Below, in pieces: positions 10,349 to 16,991 of a DNA stretch of 41,851 nucleotides. Under the pieces are notes generated by a model that did not search any database, was not told the DNA's origin, and saw only the letters and a list, made by a program, of their open reading frames with translations. Made by a program: the position numbers and the translations under genes. The stretch's first letter is position 1. The number at the start of each line of letters is the position of its first letter. The DNA comes from Oscillospiraceae bacterium (GTDB lineage: Bacteria; Bacillota; Clostridia; Oscillospirales; Oscillospiraceae), in assembly GCA_902765025.1 (NCBI GenBank), contig CACWYC010000014.1:1-41851 (forward strand), read 5' to 3'.

Positions 10349-10779
10349 TGCAGGATGATTTTGGCTACGGATTCTATACGACGACGAACAAGACGCAGGC
10401 AATCAGCTTCGCGGATAAAGTAACCAAACGCAGGAGGGAAGGCCAAAAGATCGTCAGCATTTATGAACTTGACGCGGAAAAAGCCTTCGCAGAAGGAAAA
10501 CTGTTAAAATTTGACTTTGCCAGCGAAGCGTGGCTGGATTTTGTGTCAGAGAATCGTTCCGGGAATTACAAAGGGGAAAGCTATGATTTTATTCTCGGAC
10601 CGGTTGCCAACGATGACGTCTACAGAACCTTCACTCTCTATACGGCCGGTCTTCTTACAAAGGAGCAGACGCTGGAGGCCCTGAAAGTCAAGAAGCTGTA
10701 TGATCAGTTGGTGTTTTCTACGGAGACAGCGCTTTCTTATCTGAGGTTTATCGGCACCGTGCCGGAGGAGGAAATGTGA
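10348..10779 (+). pseudogene. DUF3990-family protein, 5' truncated
   Basis: In the frame ending at 10779 the translation LQDDFGYGFYTTTNKTQA, followed by SFADKVTKRR, matches the N-terminal core of DUF3990, a family grouped with ADP-ribosyltransferase-like folds; YDFILGPVANDDVYRTFTLY and the C-terminal SYLRFIG segment complete it. About 142 codons remain and the first 15-20 residues, including the start, are replaced by IS256 sequence at about 10348. A GTG at 10543 could restart translation but would give only the C-terminal half. DUF3990 genes are commonly followed by DUF3791 genes, as here, and the pair has the look of a toxin-antitoxin or effector module. Function is unproven; this copy is probably dead. 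Confidence 0.75.
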
Positions 10780-11018
10780 TGCGTGACAAGAAATTTGAGG
10801 CTGTCATGACCATTTTGGTACCACAGGTGCTTCAGGTCATCGTGGAAAACGATAATACGGATGAAATCACGGCTGCAAAGTTATTTTACGAATCCGGGGT
10901 ATATTCGTTGCTGGAGCAGGAAGACACCAAGCTCTGGCATTTGAGCCCGCTGACCATATACAATATGTTTGACGAAGAGCGGAGATCCGGCGTTTTTGAT
11001 GTACCCGAGGAGGTGTGA
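10779..11018 (+). CDS. Small conserved-looking protein between DUF3990 and DUF3791
   Basis: The 79-residue product is acidic and predicted helical, with a central KLFYESGVYSLLEQEDTKLW segment followed by HLSPLTIYNMFDEE. No named domain is recognised with certainty, and no signal or membrane segment is present. The ATG at 10779 overlaps the DUF3990 stop (TGATG) and has GGAGGAGG at 10764-10771; an upstream GTG at 10776 is less well spaced. Tight coupling with DUF3990 and DUF3791 suggests it is the third member of one cassette, perhaps a neutralising or structural partner. That is inference from gene order only. Confidence 0.7.
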   Translation: MRDKKFEAVMTILVPQVLQVIVENDNTDEITAAKLFYESGVYSLLEQEDTKLWHLSPLTIYNMFDEERRSGVFDVPEEV

Positions 11019-11020
11019 CC

Positions 11021-11227
11021 ATGAGCCAACAGGGAGATTTCATGGTGTATTGCGCAGAGCAGTATAAAGCGGTAAAGAAGCTGACGGGCAGACAGGTCGC
11101 CGCGCTGTTCAGCCGGTATAGAGTTTGGGAATACCTATACTCCTGCTTCGAGGCGCTGCATACCACCGGCGCAAACTATATTGTGGAGGATATAGATTTA
11201 TATATCCAGGCAAGACAGCCCGCGTAA
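11021..11227 (+). CDS. DUF3791-family protein
   Basis: The 68-residue product has the DUF3791 pattern: DFMVYCAEQYK, LTGRQVAALFSRYRVWEYL, CFEALHTTGANYIVEDIDLYI. The family is small, helical and of unknown function, and is found beside DUF3990 genes. GAGGAGG (11007-11013) is well placed for the ATG at 11021, two bases after the preceding stop, so the three genes form one translationally coupled unit. If DUF3990 is a toxin-like enzyme, this protein is a candidate antitoxin or specificity partner; no direct evidence exists in the sequence. Confidence 0.82.
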   Translation: MSQQGDFMVYCAEQYKAVKKLTGRQVAALFSRYRVWEYLYSCFEALHTTGANYIVEDIDLYIQARQPA

Positions 11228-11384
11228 ACCACGCAGTACGAGGGGAGTGGGTTACCATGGAAGCACGGGCAAGATTTGCCAGGCGATAAAGTGCCGACTC
11301 GAGGATATCGTAGAGTATATTCCTGAACAACATGCGTGCGGTTGCGCAAAGCGGCTGCTGCTTTTGAAAAAAGGAGGTAGCGCA

Positions 11385-12260
11385 ATGGCGCATCAAGTAG
11401 CGTTTCTATATAACAAAGAAAAGGGCACCTTAACGAAAGTGCAGGCCAATAACCTCGAGGATCGTGACCGGTACAACGATTTTCGATGCGTAAGCTGTGG
11501 ACGCCGTGTCTATTTAAACATTTGTAAAAACAAGGCCAACTATTTTTCCTCTACGGAGCATACTAAGGACTGCGATATCGCCAAGGGCCACCGGGTTTAT
11601 GTGAACAACAGTAACGCGATTATCCACATTGATGCTATGCTGATGCATGAGGACCCGCCGCCAAAAGAAAAAAGCGGGTCAGAAATGACGGGAGACAACA
11701 AACAGATCGGAAATGGCCCGCAGGAAGAAACGGAAGAAATTGACACCTATTTAGACGAACGGGATCGGGATATACGGAGCCTTAGAGCGCTGTATGATCT
11801 TACCACGCAAGAACGGTCTGACTATGTGCTCGATGAGGAAACGAAGCTGAAAGTAGAGGATCTGACACTCTGCGATGCCGCATCCGTAGAGGCAGCTGTA
11901 CGCAATGGTATGGAGGGGCTGAAGCTGGTCAAGGCAAAACGCTGTATGCCGAACAAACTGAATCCGCCGATCAAAGTGGATTATGGGAAAATCGTGTTGC
12001 GGGATGCGTATAGTAACTGGACACAAAGCGATGGTCGCAAGCCTCTTTTCTTTATAGTGCAGGGAAACACCGCATGGTATAATGAAAAACTCAAAGAGAT
12101 GATTATAGGGAAAAAGGGATCGGATGGCATCTTTCATTCGGCTCCCAACAAGAATGTTATCATGCTGGCCAATTGGAAAAAGGTGAACAATCCGAATTAC
12201 CAGATTTATGAAGGCGAACTGAACTCGAGGACAGTTTTTCTGGAAACCCCGGAGAAGTAA
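11385..12260 (+). CDS. Unknown protein with Cys/His cluster (island cargo)
   Basis: A 291-residue protein not recognised by family. Its N-terminus carries RCVSCGRRVYLNICKNKANYF and then EHTKDC, a CxxC followed by Cys, His and Cys that resembles the zinc-binding start of CoiA-like proteins. A low-complexity Lys/Glu/Asn linker (about 85-120) follows. The C-terminal third (WTQSDGRKPLFFIVQG, then KNVIMLANWKKVNNPNYQIYE) looks like a beta-rich domain. The ATG at 11385 is preferred over upstream starts because of AAAAGGAGG just before it. It stands between the DUF3791 gene and the integrase remnant, with lower GC than the flanks. Function is unknown; a role in mobile-element biology is only a guess. 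Confidence 0.7.
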   Translation: MAHQVAFLYNKEKGTLTKVQANNLEDRDRYNDFRCVSCGRRVYLNICKNKANYFSSTEHTKDCDIAKGHRVYVNNSNAIIHIDAMLMHEDPPPKEKSGSEMTGDNKQIGNGPQEETEEIDTYLDERDRDIRSLRALYDLTTQERSDYVLDEETKLKVEDLTLCDAASVEAAVRNGMEGLKLVKAKRCMPNKLNPPIKVDYGKIVLRDAYSNWTQSDGRKPLFFIVQGNTAWYNEKLKEMIIGKKGSDGIFHSAPNKNVIMLANWKKVNNPNYQIYEGELNSRTVFLETPEK

Positions 12261-12271
12261 ACAAGACCAAT

Positions 12272-12316
12272 CATAAAAAGTGCCTGATTGACAAAATCAG
12301 ACACTTTTTATGATGT
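12272..12316. terminator. Bidirectional terminator between convergent island genes
   Basis: CATAAAAAGTG (12272-12282) and inner CTGATT pair with AATCAG and CACTTTTTATG (ending 12312). A-run on the left and T-run on the right let it serve the unknown protein gene on the plus strand and the integrase remnant on the minus strand. Confidence 0.8.
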
Positions 12317-12351
12317 TATCGGTCAATAGTAACGCATTTCAAGCAGCACGG

Positions 12352-13377
12352 TTACCGTTTGCTATCATATGATGCGTGGATGGCCTTAGTCACGTTGATC
12401 TCCGTGCCGGGGCGTTTGTCATATTGGTCAATATGCAGTACCACATTGCATGATGCAGTTCCGTCCAGATGCAGTGTAACAGGATCGTTCCATTCCCGCC
12501 CGTCGATACGCATACGGTAAGAGTCGCCGGCAGCGCTAAAGGGCACAGAAATGGACACATGGTATCGGTTCTCCATAGTGGCTCTGCTGCCGGTGAGGAC
12601 GACCTTGTCCGTCTGCCTGCGGTTCAGCGGATGTGCCTGCAGCAGACACCACATCTCATAGAGCAGCGCTTCGTCCACAAAGTCTCTCCGTTCCAGCGGC
12701 GTAGCCTCCAGCATATGGCCCATATAATACTGGATCTGTGTCAGTTGAAATCCCAGCGTATACAGATGAGTGGCCATGTTGCGGCGAAACAGGTAGGTGG
12801 TAGGCTCCCGCTCTCCCAGATCCTCTTCTGTCCCGACTTCCTGCTCAATCAGATAGTTGATGCCCCCCATATCTGCCTGTGACATTTTGATATCCTCGCG
12901 CAGCAGCTTTCTTCCGGCGGCAGAGAGATCCGATATGTCACTTCTGTCCCAGAATTTGTTCGCCCTGCAAGCAATGGGAAGGTCATCTACGCAGGTAAAT
13001 GTTTCACCGTTTTCGGCCTGAAAAGGGAAGGAGACCCGGGACTCTATATATGCCTTCCTGAGAAGCAGAAAATCACTCAGCACTGCAGGAATAGGGATGT
13101 TTCTGGATGCGTTCGACGTTTTGCCCCCGACCTTCAGATCGTTGCGCTCTTTGACGGTGGTTTTGTACATGCGCAGGAAATAGCTGCCGGGATGCTCCCG
13201 CATCTCTACAAGATCCCTGAAATTATAGCCGCAGGTCTCGGCATTTCGGGAACCGGAAAGAAACATGACAGCCAGCCCCACAAGGGCACCGTTTTCAGTC
13301 TGAGGATCGCAGAGCAGGGCCTTGGCAACTGCCAATTCCTCCGCGATGGAAAACGACTTCTTCCGCCCTGCTGCGGA
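12352..13377 (-). pseudogene. Tyrosine recombinase, N-terminally truncated
   Basis: The minus-strand frame encodes the catalytic part of a phage-integrase-type tyrosine recombinase: KKSFSIAEELAVAKALL, FLSGSRNAETCGYNFRDL (first catalytic Arg), YLFRRNMATHLYTLGFQ (second Arg) and QIQYYMGHML (GH box), with LLYEMW offering the nucleophilic Tyr. A C-terminal extension of about 80 residues of unknown role follows. The core-binding N-terminal domain is absent: homology begins at about 13377, where a second integrase fragment starts on the opposite strand. The first in-frame start inside it is a TTG at 13335, without a convincing ribosome site. It is probably inactive, although catalytic residues are kept. 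Confidence 0.75.
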
Positions 13378-13586
13378 AGCACGACTTGCCCCACATCCGG
13401 TTCCATGAGCTGCGACACAGCTGCGCCAGCTTGCTCCTCAACAACGGATTTGGCTTGAAGGATGTCCAGGAATGGCTGGGCCACTCCGACATCAAGATGA
13501 CCGCCAACATCTACGGACACCTTGACGTAGCGAGGAAGCAGAACATCGCCGACCGTCTCTCCTGCAGCCTTGCGGAGAAGTGGTAG
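13362..13586 (+). pseudogene. C-terminal fragment of a second tyrosine integrase
   Basis: About 74 codons give the classic integrase C-terminus: LPHIRFHELRHSCASLLL (HxxR box), VQEWLGHSDIKMTANIYGHLD (GH box and nucleophilic Tyr), then ARKQNIADRLS. Full integrases of this Tn916/phage-like group are about 380 residues, so four fifths are missing. It lies 86 bases from the 3' end of tRNA-Pro, where integrases of tRNA-targeting elements normally sit. Just after it TGGTAGAAAAA is repeated in tandem (13581-13602), covering its stop codon. Confidence 0.85.
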
Positions 13587-13631
13587 AAAAATGGTAGAAA
13601 AATGAGCGGTTTTTGCCACGCCAGGAAAAAT

Positions 13632-13668
13632 GAAAAAGTCCCGAAACCCTCATGGTTTCAGGACTTTC
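13632..13668 (-). terminator. Terminator of tRNA-Pro
   Basis: On the minus strand AAAGTCC and GAAACC arms (13661-13667, 13654-13659) pair with 13643-13648 and 13635-13641, followed by TTTTTCATTTTT. It ends the tRNA-Pro transcript. Confidence 0.8.
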
Positions 13669-13671
13669 TCC

Positions 13672-13748
13672 TGGTCCGAGTGTCGAGATTCGAACTCGAG
13701 GCCTCTTGAACCCCATTCAAGCGCGATACCAAACTTCGCCACACCCGG
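13672..13748 (-). tRNA. tRNA-Pro (anticodon GGG)
   Basis: The minus-strand sequence folds as a cloverleaf: acceptor CCGGGTG paired with CACTCGG, anticodon stem CTTGA/TCAAG with loop ATGGGGT (anticodon GGG), and T-arm with GTTCGAATC. Discriminator A and CCA are encoded. The 3' end points into the AT-rich island, and integrase fragments lie next to it, so it is a likely attachment site for the element that brought the island. Confidence 0.95.
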
Positions 13749-13857
13749 ATATGCAGTTATGCCGCGCTCATCGCGTCAGCTTGATTACAATACCACAGTT
13801 TCAAACGAATTGCAAGAGGTAATTTCAAAAAATAATGTAATTTTCGTTTTCTTTTTG

Positions 13858-13887
13858 TTGACAAACCGTGCCCCCTCATGGTACACT
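13858..13887 (+). promoter_or_regulatory. Promoter of the tRNA-Ser pair
   Basis: TTGACA (13858-13863) and TACACT (13882-13887) are separated by 18 bases, about 43 bases upstream of the first tRNA-Ser. Confidence 0.7.
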
Positions 13888-13929
13888 ATGCTCTGCGATT
13901 GAGGGAGTGGCCCCGCCGCTTTTATATCC

Positions 13930-14017
13930 GGAGAGATGGCTGAGTGGTCGAAAGCACCGGTCTTGAAAACCGGCGATGTGAAAGCATCCGTGGGTTCGAA
14001 TCCCACTCTCTCCGCCA
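13930..14017 (+). tRNA. tRNA-Ser (anticodon TGA)
   Basis: Acceptor GGAGAGA pairs with TCTCTCC, the anticodon loop is CTTGAAA (TGA), a long variable arm is present as expected for serine, and the T-arm has GGTTCGAATCC. Discriminator G and CCA are encoded. Confidence 0.96.
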
Positions 14018-14039
14018 ATTTGATACCAACCGGCTATGT

Positions 14040-14133
14040 GCAGAAGTACCCAAGTGGCCGAAGGGGCTCCCCTGCTAAGGGAGTAGGGTGTGTAAAAAGC
14101 GCCGCGAGGGTTCAAATCCCTCCTTCTGCGCCA
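14040..14133 (+). tRNA. tRNA-Ser (anticodon GCT)
   Basis: Acceptor GCAGAAG pairs with CTTCTGC; anticodon stem CTCCC/GGGAG encloses CTGCTAA (GCT). The long variable arm and GGTTCAAATCC T-arm fit serine. G discriminator and CCA are encoded. It is 22 bases behind tRNA-Ser(TGA), likely cotranscribed. Confidence 0.96.
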
Positions 14134-14135
14134 AC

Positions 14136-14168
14136 AAAATACCCCCACCGTCAGGTGGGGGTATTTTG
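14136..14168 (+). terminator. Terminator of the tRNA-Ser operon
   Basis: AAAATACCCCCACC pairs perfectly with GGTGGGGGTATTTT around a GTCA loop, three bases after the second tRNA. Confidence 0.88.
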
Positions 14169-14348
14169 CTGGCATTTGGAGGGATTTGAAGACGAACTCC
14201 AATGGCCGGCCCGTTGCATTATTTACCGCCGGAGGGCAAGCGGCGCTTTCCCCTCGACCCCTCAAAGTTTCCTGTGAGTAAAAATGCACAACCGCCATTT
14301 CATATGCCCTGGTGGTGCACATGTTTCTCCATAAGAAAAAATGCAAAC

Positions 14349-14440
14349 AAAATTGTGCATTTTGCGCTATGAACGCGCCATAGGCGGCGGCAGTTTTATA
14401 AAATTGTGCATTGTCACCGCCGCCGTCTTAGTAGTATAAT
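14349..14440 (+). promoter_or_regulatory. Promoter and repeated motif upstream of the NSS symporter
   Basis: The 14170-14493 stretch has no gene. TTGTCA (14411-14416) and TATAAT (14435-14440) with an 18-base spacer form a good promoter for the symporter. The motif AAAATTGTGCATT occurs twice (about 14349-14361 and 14399-14411), the second copy touching the -35 box, and GGCGGCGG/CCGCCGCC arms flank it (about 14382-14427). The copies could be operator half-sites. Confidence 0.6.
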
Positions 14441-14493
14441 GTATCCACCTTTTTGAATAACTACCCAAAAGGAAAGAGAGGATATTCAACGTT

Positions 14494-15834
14494 ATGAGTC
14501 AACAAAGAGAACGTCTGGGCAGCCGTTTGGGCTTCATCATGCTCAGTGCCGGCTGCGCCATCGGCTGCGGCAACGTGTGGAAGTTCCCCTGGATGACCGG
14601 CCAGTTTGGCGGCGGCGGCTTCGTGCTGGTGTACATTCTGTGCCTGATCATTCTGGGTCTGCCTGTTATGACCATGGAGTTTGCCATGGGCCGCGCCTCC
14701 CAGGCCAGCCCCGTGGGCATGTATCAGAAGCTGGAGAAGCCCGGCCAGAAGTGGCACATTCACGGCTATTTCGCCCTGCTGGGCAACATCGCCCTTATGG
14801 CCTTCTACACCGTGGTCACCGGCTGGATGATTTACTACTTCGTCATGTTCCTGCTGGGCCGCACTGCGAACCTGGGCTTCGTGGGCATGATCACCAACCC
14901 CACCGTCAACGTGGCCTACCTGGCCATCGCCGTGGTCGTGGGCTTCCTGGTGCTGAGCTTTAACCTCCAGGGCGGTCTGGAGCGCGTCACCAAGTACATG
15001 ATGACCGCCCTCCTGGTGCTGATGATTGTCCTGCTGGTCCACAGCGCCACCCTGCCCGGCGCCAAGGCCGGCCTCAACTTCTACCTGGTGCCCGATTTCA
15101 GCAAAATCAATCTGTCCGTCATCGTGGGCGCCATGAACCAGGCCTTCTTCACCCTCAGCGTGGGCATCGGCTCCATGGCCATCTTCGGCAGCTACATCGG
15201 CAAGGACCGCGCCCTCATGGGCGAGTCCGTCAACGTCATCGCCCTGGATACCCTGGTGGCCATCATGGCCGGCTTCATTATCTTCCCCGCCTGCATGACC
15301 TACAATATCGAGGTGGGCGCCGGCCCCGCCCTGCTGTTCGACACCATGGCCACCGTGTTCAACAACATGGCCGGCGGCCGCATCTGGGGCACGTTGTTCT
15401 TCCTGTTCATGGTGTTCGCCGCCCTGTCCACGGAGCTGGCCGTGTTTGAGAACATTCTGGCCTGTGTCCGCGAACTCACCGGCTGGAGCCGCCCCAAGGG
15501 CAGCATCGTCTGCGGCGTGGGCATCTTCCTGCTGGCCCTCACCACCGCCCTGGGTTACAGCGTCTTTACCTTCCAGCCCTTCGCCGACGGCACTGCCTGG
15601 CTGGATTTCTGGGATTTCATCGTCAGCACCAACCTGCTGCCCATCGGTTCCTTCATCTTCGCCCTGTTCTGCTGCTGGAACTTCGGCTGGGGCTGGGATA
15701 AGTTCGTCCTGGAGGCCAACACCGGCAAGGGTATGAAGGTGCAGGCCTGGATGAAGCCCATCTTCAAGTTCGTGGTGCCCATCATCGTCATCGCCCTGTA
15801 TATCTACGGTCTGGTCACCTTCGGCTGGAAATAA
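14494..15834 (+). CDS. Sodium-dependent (NSS/SNF) amino-acid symporter
   Basis: A 446-residue polytopic membrane protein of the neurotransmitter:sodium symporter family. The hallmark unwound first helix is present: SRLGFIMLSAGCAIGCGNVWKFPW, followed by GGGGFVLVYILCLIILGLPV and EFAMGRAS. About 11 hydrophobic helices run to the C-terminus, as in bacterial homologues such as MhsT and TnaT. The family couples sodium entry to uptake of amino acids; the actual substrate (often tryptophan, tyrosine or branched amino acids) cannot be told here. It stands alone between its own promoter and a strong terminator. Ribosome site AGGAAAGAGAGGA precedes the ATG at 14494. Confidence 0.93.
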   Translation: MSQQRERLGSRLGFIMLSAGCAIGCGNVWKFPWMTGQFGGGGFVLVYILCLIILGLPVMTMEFAMGRASQASPVGMYQKLEKPGQKWHIHGYFALLGNIALMAFYTVVTGWMIYYFVMFLLGRTANLGFVGMITNPTVNVAYLAIAVVVGFLVLSFNLQGGLERVTKYMMTALLVLMIVLLVHSATLPGAKAGLNFYLVPDFSKINLSVIVGAMNQAFFTLSVGIGSMAIFGSYIGKDRALMGESVNVIALDTLVAIMAGFIIFPACMTYNIEVGAGPALLFDTMATVFNNMAGGRIWGTLFFLFMVFAALSTELAVFENILACVRELTGWSRPKGSIVCGVGIFLLALTTALGYSVFTFQPFADGTAWLDFWDFIVSTNLLPIGSFIFALFCCWNFGWGWDKFVLEANTGKGMKVQAWMKPIFKFVVPIIVIALYIYGLVTFGWK

Positions 15835-15854
15835 TCCTTTCATGGCAATACTAT

Positions 15855-15886
15855 AAAATGGCTCCGCCTTTCGGCGGAGCCATTTT
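15855..15886. terminator. Bidirectional terminator
   Basis: AAAATGGCTCCGCC and GGCGGAGCCATTTT form a perfect 14-bp stem with loop TTTC between two convergent genes, so it can end both transcripts. Confidence 0.9.
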
Positions 15887-15895
15887 GCTGTTTTT

Positions 15896-16069
15896 TCACC
15901 GCAGCCGGTCGCTGACGTCGTCAATGGCCGTGTCCACGGCGTTGCCCACCTTCTGCATGGCCTTGCCCACGGTGGTTTTCCGCCTGCCCATGGCAGGTGC
16001 CACCATGTCCAGCGCCACGCCGGCCACCATGCCAATGGCCATGCCTCTGATAAAGGCTGTCGCTTTCAT
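15896..16069 (-). CDS. Small YtxH-like hydrophobic protein
   Basis: The 57-residue product has a hydrophobic N-terminal helix with small residues (TAFIRGMAIGMVAGVALDMVAP) followed by an amphipathic charged tail with KAMQKVGNAVDTAIDDVSDRL. This layout resembles YtxH/general-stress-type small proteins, but similarity is only in composition. The ATG at 16069 is chosen because AAGGAGC lies 9 bases before it; a GTG at 16078 is too close to that site. Function is unknown. Confidence 0.65.
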   Translation of the reverse strand: MKATAFIRGMAIGMVAGVALDMVAPAMGRRKTTVGKAMQKVGNAVDTAIDDVSDRLR

Positions 16070-16139
16070 CGCTCTCACGCTCCTTTTCTTGCCACGCTGT
16101 CAGTTTGTCCCGCGACGCCGAAAAAACACGGTGTAATCA

Positions 16140-16168
16140 TTGCCAAATGCGCCGAAACACGGTATAAT
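16140..16168 (+). promoter_or_regulatory. Promoter of the pyrF-like/ygiQ unit
   Basis: TTGCCA (16140-16145) and TATAAT (16163-16168) with a 17-base spacer stand 46 bases before the start codon of the PyrF-like gene. Confidence 0.75.
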
Positions 16169-16214
16169 GCTATTTGTAAAATTATGACCATTTGATTTGC
16201 CAAAGGAGTCCGTT

Positions 16215-16964
16215 ATGTCCATCAAAGCGTTGCAGGAAGCCATCCGCGTCAAAAAGACCCCCATCGCCCTGGGCTTGCGCCCGGAGCCGGATAAAATAGC
16301 AACCCAAATACTGAAACAATTCACCGAAATGTACGGCCCCGGCGCCATGGCGGAGGCGGAGACGCTGCGCTATCACGGCACCCAGGCCATCGCCGCCGCG
16401 GCGGAAAAGCTGGCCGCCGTCATGGTCTGCGCCGACAGCTATCTCCGTCTGGGCCCCATGGGCATGGACGTGCTGTATAATCTGATTTCCGCCGCCAAGG
16501 GCCAGGGCCTTTACGTCATTCTGGACGTGGCCGCCCGCTGCCCCGATACCTGGTGGCCCACCGGCTGCGACGCCGTCACCGTCAACCCCTACGTGGGGGC
16601 CGAGGTCTGCGCCGTGCCGGCGGATAAGGCGGCTTTCGCCCTGTGCCGCACCGGTGCCGCCGGGTCCCACGACGTCCAGAAGCTGATTGCCGGCGACCGC
16701 CACCTCTACCTGGCCCTGGCCCAGCAGATGGCCCGCCGGGGCGCGGGCATCGTGTTGGAGACGGGCTACTCCCTGGACGTGAAGGAGCTGCGCCGCCGCT
16801 GCCCCGACGCCTTTTTGCTGCTGCCCGGCTGCGACGGCGACAACGCCCTCCCCGGCTTCGATACCTACGGCCACGGCGCCATGACCGTGGATTATGATTT
16901 GCAGTATACCGGTGACTACGACGCCGCCATCCGCACCATGAAGTCCGCGGTGCAGGTGCTGTGA
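16215..16964 (+). CDS. Orotidine-phosphate-decarboxylase-like protein lacking the catalytic Lys
   Basis: The 249-residue product follows the type-2 PyrF TIM-barrel plan: IALGLRPEPDK near the N-terminus, LYVILDVAARCPDTWW on strand 3 (D104), CDAVTVNPYVGAE, and a C-terminal LLLPGCDGD and DTYG region. In active enzymes the strand-3 motif is DxKxxD; here it reads DVAARCPD, so the lysine that drives decarboxylation is missing. The phosphate-binding loop is also altered. It is therefore probably a paralogue with another or no catalytic role. AAAGGAG (16201-16207) selects the ATG at 16215. It is followed 27 bases later by ygiQ on the same transcript. Confidence 0.65.
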   Translation: MSIKALQEAIRVKKTPIALGLRPEPDKIATQILKQFTEMYGPGAMAEAETLRYHGTQAIAAAAEKLAAVMVCADSYLRLGPMGMDVLYNLISAAKGQGLYVILDVAARCPDTWWPTGCDAVTVNPYVGAEVCAVPADKAAFALCRTGAAGSHDVQKLIAGDRHLYLALAQQMARRGAGIVLETGYSLDVKELRRRCPDAFLLLPGCDGDNALPGFDTYGHGAMTVDYDLQYTGDYDAAIRTMKSAVQVL

Positions 16965-16991
16965 CCCACCCCCACCAGTAAAGGAGACACC

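Noticed and set aside
9529..10446. A 305-codon minus-strand frame containing the IS256 motifs
   Set aside because: Only the part from about 9898 to 10348 is transposase; the rest is antisense epimerase and antisense DUF3990 read by chance through the junctions, so it is not one gene.
13936..14277. Open frame of 113 codons across the two tRNA-Ser genes
   Set aside because: It overlaps two well-folded tRNA genes and a terminator, so it is not coding.
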